Shown one piece after another: positions 4,918 through 6,916 of a stretch of 6,916 bases of DNA. A program made the position numbers and the translations under genes. This DNA comes from an uncultured Corynebacterium sp. (GTDB lineage: Bacteria; Actinomycetota; Actinomycetes; Mycobacteriales; Mycobacteriaceae), in the NCBI GenBank assembly GCA_945631445.1, contig CALZCR010000090.1, forward strand, positions 1 to 6,916. Direction: 5' to 3'. The notes under the pieces were generated by a model. That model was given only the letters and a program-made list of their open reading frames with translations, searched no databases and had not been told where the DNA came from. Within the stretch, counting starts at the first letter, position 1; each line of letters opens with the position of its first letter.

Positions 4918-6768
4918 CTAGCGCCCATCGTAGAGGGCGCTGATGTCTTCTGCGAAGCGTTGGAAGACGACGTTGCGCTTGACTTTGAGGGTGGGAGTCA
5001 GTTCGTTTTCTTCCTCGGAGAGGTCGCGGTCCAGGATCCAGAACTTCTTGATGGCCTCGGCGTGGCTGACGCTTTTGTTGGCCATGTTGACGGCGTCTTG
5101 GATTTCGCTGCGCAGGGAGGGTTCGGTGACCAAATCGCCCAGTTTGCGGTTTTCCGGGATGTTGCGGTCGTCTTTCCAGCGGCGGAATTCTTCGTCGTCG
5201 AGGGTCACCAGCACCCCGATGAAGGGTTTGCCGTCGCCGACGATCAACGCCTGGGAGATCAGCGGGTGTTGGCGCAGGATTTCTTCCATGGGGCCGGGGG
5301 AGACGTTTTTGCCGCCGGCGGTGACGATGAGGTCTTTCTTGCGGCCGGTGATGGTGATGTGGCCGGTGTCGTCGATTTCGCCGAGGTCGCCGGTGTTGAA
5401 CCACCCGTCTTGGAGTACCTCAGCGGTGGCCTCCTCGTTGTTCCAGTAGCCCTGGAACAGGCCGCCGCCGCAGACGAGGATTTCTCCGTCGTCGGTGACT
5501 TTGGCGCCGTAGCCGTTCAGCGGCTGTCCGACGGTGCCGATCTTTTGGTCGGCGAAGTCGACGGCGCAGGCCGCGGCGGTTTCCGTCAGCCCGTAGCCCT
5601 CGTAGACGGGCACGCCCAGGCCGCGGTAGAAGTGCGAGAGGTCCGAGGACATGGTGGAGCCGCCGGTGATGCAGTATTCGACGTGGCCGCCGAGGGCGTC
5701 GCGGATCTTGGAGTAGACCAGCCGGTCGAAGAGCGCGCGGCGGGCCTTCAGCGTCCGGGAGGGGCCTTCTTCGGTGTCCAGCGCCTGGGAGTATTCGATG
5801 GCGGTTTTTTCGGCGCTGCTGAACAACGACGCCGGTATCCCGCCCTTGTCCGCGGCCTTGTTGTAGGCGGCGGTGCGGACTTTCTCGTAGACGCGCGGCA
5901 CGCCGAGCATCAGGTGCGGGCGCACGCGGTCCAGCGCCACGGTCAGGGTGGCGGTGTCCGACCAGTGCGACTGGGTGGCGCCGGCGATCGTCAGCGCCAG
6001 CGACACCGCGCGGGCGAGCACGTGGGCCATCGGCAGATAGGTCAGCATGCGGGTGCCCGGCTTGGCGATCGCCCCGATCGGGTTGGTCAAAATGGCGCGG
6101 GCCTGGAAAATCCAGTTGTAGTGGGTCAGGTGGCAACCCTTGGGCTTGCCGGTGGTGCCGGAGGTGTAGACGATGCTGGCCAGGTCCTCGTGGCGGATGG
6201 CGGTTATCCGCTTATCGACGTCTTTGTCCGGCACGGTGCGGCCCTCGAATTTGAGGGTGTCGATCGCCGAGGCGTCGATCTCCAGGATGCGGCGCATCCG
6301 GCTCGGGGAGCCGGCCAGCTGCGGGGTGCCGTCCTCCTGCAGGACGAGGTGCTCGATCAGGGAGGTGTTCTCCCTGGTTTCGGTGATCGCGACGACAGCG
6401 CCGGAGTCCTCGATGATCCACTGGATCTGCGCCAGGGAGCTGGAGGGGTAGATGGGCACGCTGGCGGCGCCGGCGGCCCAGATGGCGAAGTCCAGCAGCG
6501 ACCATTCGTAGCGGGTCGTCGACAGCAGCGCGACCCGGTCCCCCGGCTCCACGCCCATCGCGATCAGCCCCTTGGCCACCTCCTTGACTTCGGTGGCGAA
6601 GTCCCGGGCGGTGACGTTGATCCATTCGTAGTTGGCGGGGCGGGTGAACAGCACCGTGTAGGGGTGCGCGAACGCCCCCGCCAGCATGGCGGACAGGCAG
6701 TTCTCGTCCGGCGCCAGCTGGAAACCGGCGGGGGTGTGGAATTCCTGCGAAGGGTCGGTGGCGGTCAC
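4918..6768 (-). CDS. fadD15: Long-chain fatty-acid-CoA ligase, FadD15-like (AMP-binding)
   Basis: An ANL-superfamily acyl-CoA synthetase of 616 residues, usual length for the FadD15 group. It activates a long-chain fatty acid with ATP to acyl-AMP, then transfers it to CoA, feeding lipid synthesis or degradation in the cytoplasm or at the membrane. Motifs in order are: phosphate-binding loop YTSGTTGKPKG (201-211), YLPMAHVLAR (244-253), YGLTET (392-397), TGD (459-461), GRKKD (475-479) with GGKNVSP following (485-491), and LTPTLKVKR near the end (590-598). In the last, K595 aligns with the catalytic lysine of the family. All key residues are present, so it should be active. The start at GTG 6768 is chosen because AGAAAGG sits 9 nt upstream and the protein then begins MTATDPSQEF. 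In-frame starts at ATG 6792 and GTG 6801 would add 8 or 11 residues and lack a Shine-Dalgarno. The FadD15 label rests on overall resemblance and the neighbourhood; the chain-length preference cannot be read from the sequence. Confidence 0.92.
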   Translation of the reverse strand: MTATDPSQEFHTPAGFQLAPDENCLSAMLAGAFAHPYTVLFTRPANYEWINVTARDFATEVKEVAKGLIAMGVEPGDRVALLSTTRYEWSLLDFAIWAAGAASVPIYPSSSLAQIQWIIEDSGAVVAITETRENTSLIEHLVLQEDGTPQLAGSPSRMRRILEIDASAIDTLKFEGRTVPDKDVDKRITAIRHEDLASIVYTSGTTGKPKGCHLTHYNWIFQARAILTNPIGAIAKPGTRMLTYLPMAHVLARAVSLALTIAGATQSHWSDTATLTVALDRVRPHLMLGVPRVYEKVRTAAYNKAADKGGIPASLFSSAEKTAIEYSQALDTEEGPSRTLKARRALFDRLVYSKIRDALGGHVEYCITGGSTMSSDLSHFYRGLGVPVYEGYGLTETAAACAVDFADQKIGTVGQPLNGYGAKVTDDGEILVCGGGLFQGYWNNEEATAEVLQDGWFNTGDLGEIDDTGHITITGRKKDLIVTAGGKNVSPGPMEEILRQHPLISQALIVGDGKPFIGVLVTLDDEEFRRWKDDRNIPENRKLGDLVTEPSLRSEIQDAVNMANKSVSHAEAIKKFWILDRDLSEEENELTPTLKVKRNVVFQRFAEDISALYDGR

Positions 6769-6806
6769 GGTGGCGTGCCTTTCTGGTCGCATTGCAGTCA
6801 CCGCTC

Positions 6807-6812
6807 ACCGTA
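6807..6812 (-). promoter_or_regulatory. Putative -10 hexamer of fadD15 (TACGGT)
   Basis: TACGGT fits TAnnnT and lies 5 nt before the alternative GTG at 6801. Transcription starting near 6801 would leave a leader of about 33 nt carrying the AGAAAGG ribosome-binding site for GTG 6768. No convincing -35 is visible 17 bp upstream. Confidence 0.3.
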
Positions 6813-6888
6813 CCCGCCCCCGCGGGCATTCCCGGTAGCTCGGCCCGACCCCGCGCGGGAACCGGACCTTTTTGGCAGGATGGCGGAT
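6813..6888. promoter_or_regulatory. Divergent promoter region between fadD15 and the next gene
   Basis: This is the gap between the fadD15 -10 candidate and the divergent start at 6889. It holds two perfect GC palindromes, CCCGCGGG (6819-6826) and CCCGCGCGGG (6850-6859), with centres 32 bp apart. A short T-run at 6869-6873 precedes the AGGA ribosome-binding site at 6877-6880. No confident plus-strand -10 is seen. Confidence 0.35.
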
Positions 6889-6916
6889 GTGACTCATCTG
6901 GATGCGCTCATTGAAC
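6889..6916 (+). CDS. 5' end of a divergent gene (partial), possibly malQ
   Basis: Only nine codons are visible before the window ends. GTG 6889 is preceded by AGGA (6877-6880) with an 8-nt spacer and would read MTHLDALIE. An in-frame ATG at 6880 is possible but has its purines directly against the start. An N-terminus of this kind fits a 4-alpha-glucanotransferase (MalQ), and I recall malQ lying beside fadD15 in Corynebacterium glutamicum. The product call is thus positional only, since so few residues carry no family signature. Confidence 0.4.

Noticed and set aside
5420..6136. Minus-strand frame of 238 codons within fadD15
   Set aside because: Out-of-frame reading of fadD15 giving a Pro/Arg-rich product; all ligase motifs are in the other frame.
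1..6916. Search for CRISPR, tRNA, rRNA, insertion sequences, att sites or prophage parts
   Set aside because: No regular long repeats with spacers, no terminal inverted repeats, no transposase or integrase frames, and no tRNA-like arms were seen on either strand.

Overview
This is high-GC actinobacterial DNA. The codons end mostly in G or C, and the proteins look corynebacterial. The layout (hemW on the minus strand, a fadD15-type acyl-CoA ligase, then a divergent gene that could be malQ) resembles what I recall of the hemW/fadD15/malQ neighbourhood of Corynebacterium chromosomes. The genus is inferred from protein style and gene order, not from a database search.

Left end, minus strand (1-1521): hemW, a radical-SAM haem chaperone, is followed 11 bp after its stop codon by the start of a second minus-strand gene that runs off the window at base 1. 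Its N-terminus looks like the winged-helix domain of AbiEi-type antitoxins (often found on DUF559-type proteins in actinobacteria). It is open across the whole left edge and therefore easily missed.

Centre, plus strand (1660-4095): a 171-bp divergent intergenic region precedes a tightly coupled pair of CNNM/CorC-type membrane proteins. The first is full length (DUF21 membrane domain, CBS pair, CorC_HlyC domain). The second is a short paralogue without the C-terminal domain, and its ATG directly abuts the stop codon of the first. They probably act together in the membrane, in divalent-cation (Mg2+) transport or homeostasis.

Right half, minus strand (4117-6768): an unrecognised, acidic, helix-rich soluble protein converges on the CNNM pair with a 21-bp gap. 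Upstream of it lies a complete FadD15-type long-chain fatty-acid-CoA ligase. At 6889 the first nine codons of a divergent plus-strand gene appear before the window ends; malQ is only a positional guess.

Almost all of the window is ordinary chromosomal gene content. I see no rRNA, tRNA, CRISPR array, insertion sequence, prophage part or att site, and no convincing Rho-independent terminator. The points that deserve a second look are the AbiEi-like gene beside hemW, a minicistron with a strong ribosome-binding site that overlaps the hemW start out of frame, the repeat-bearing leader of the CNNM pair, -10-like hexamers placed just upstream of alternative start codons, and the uncharacterised helical protein. 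I did not find evidence of a clearly new multi-gene system.
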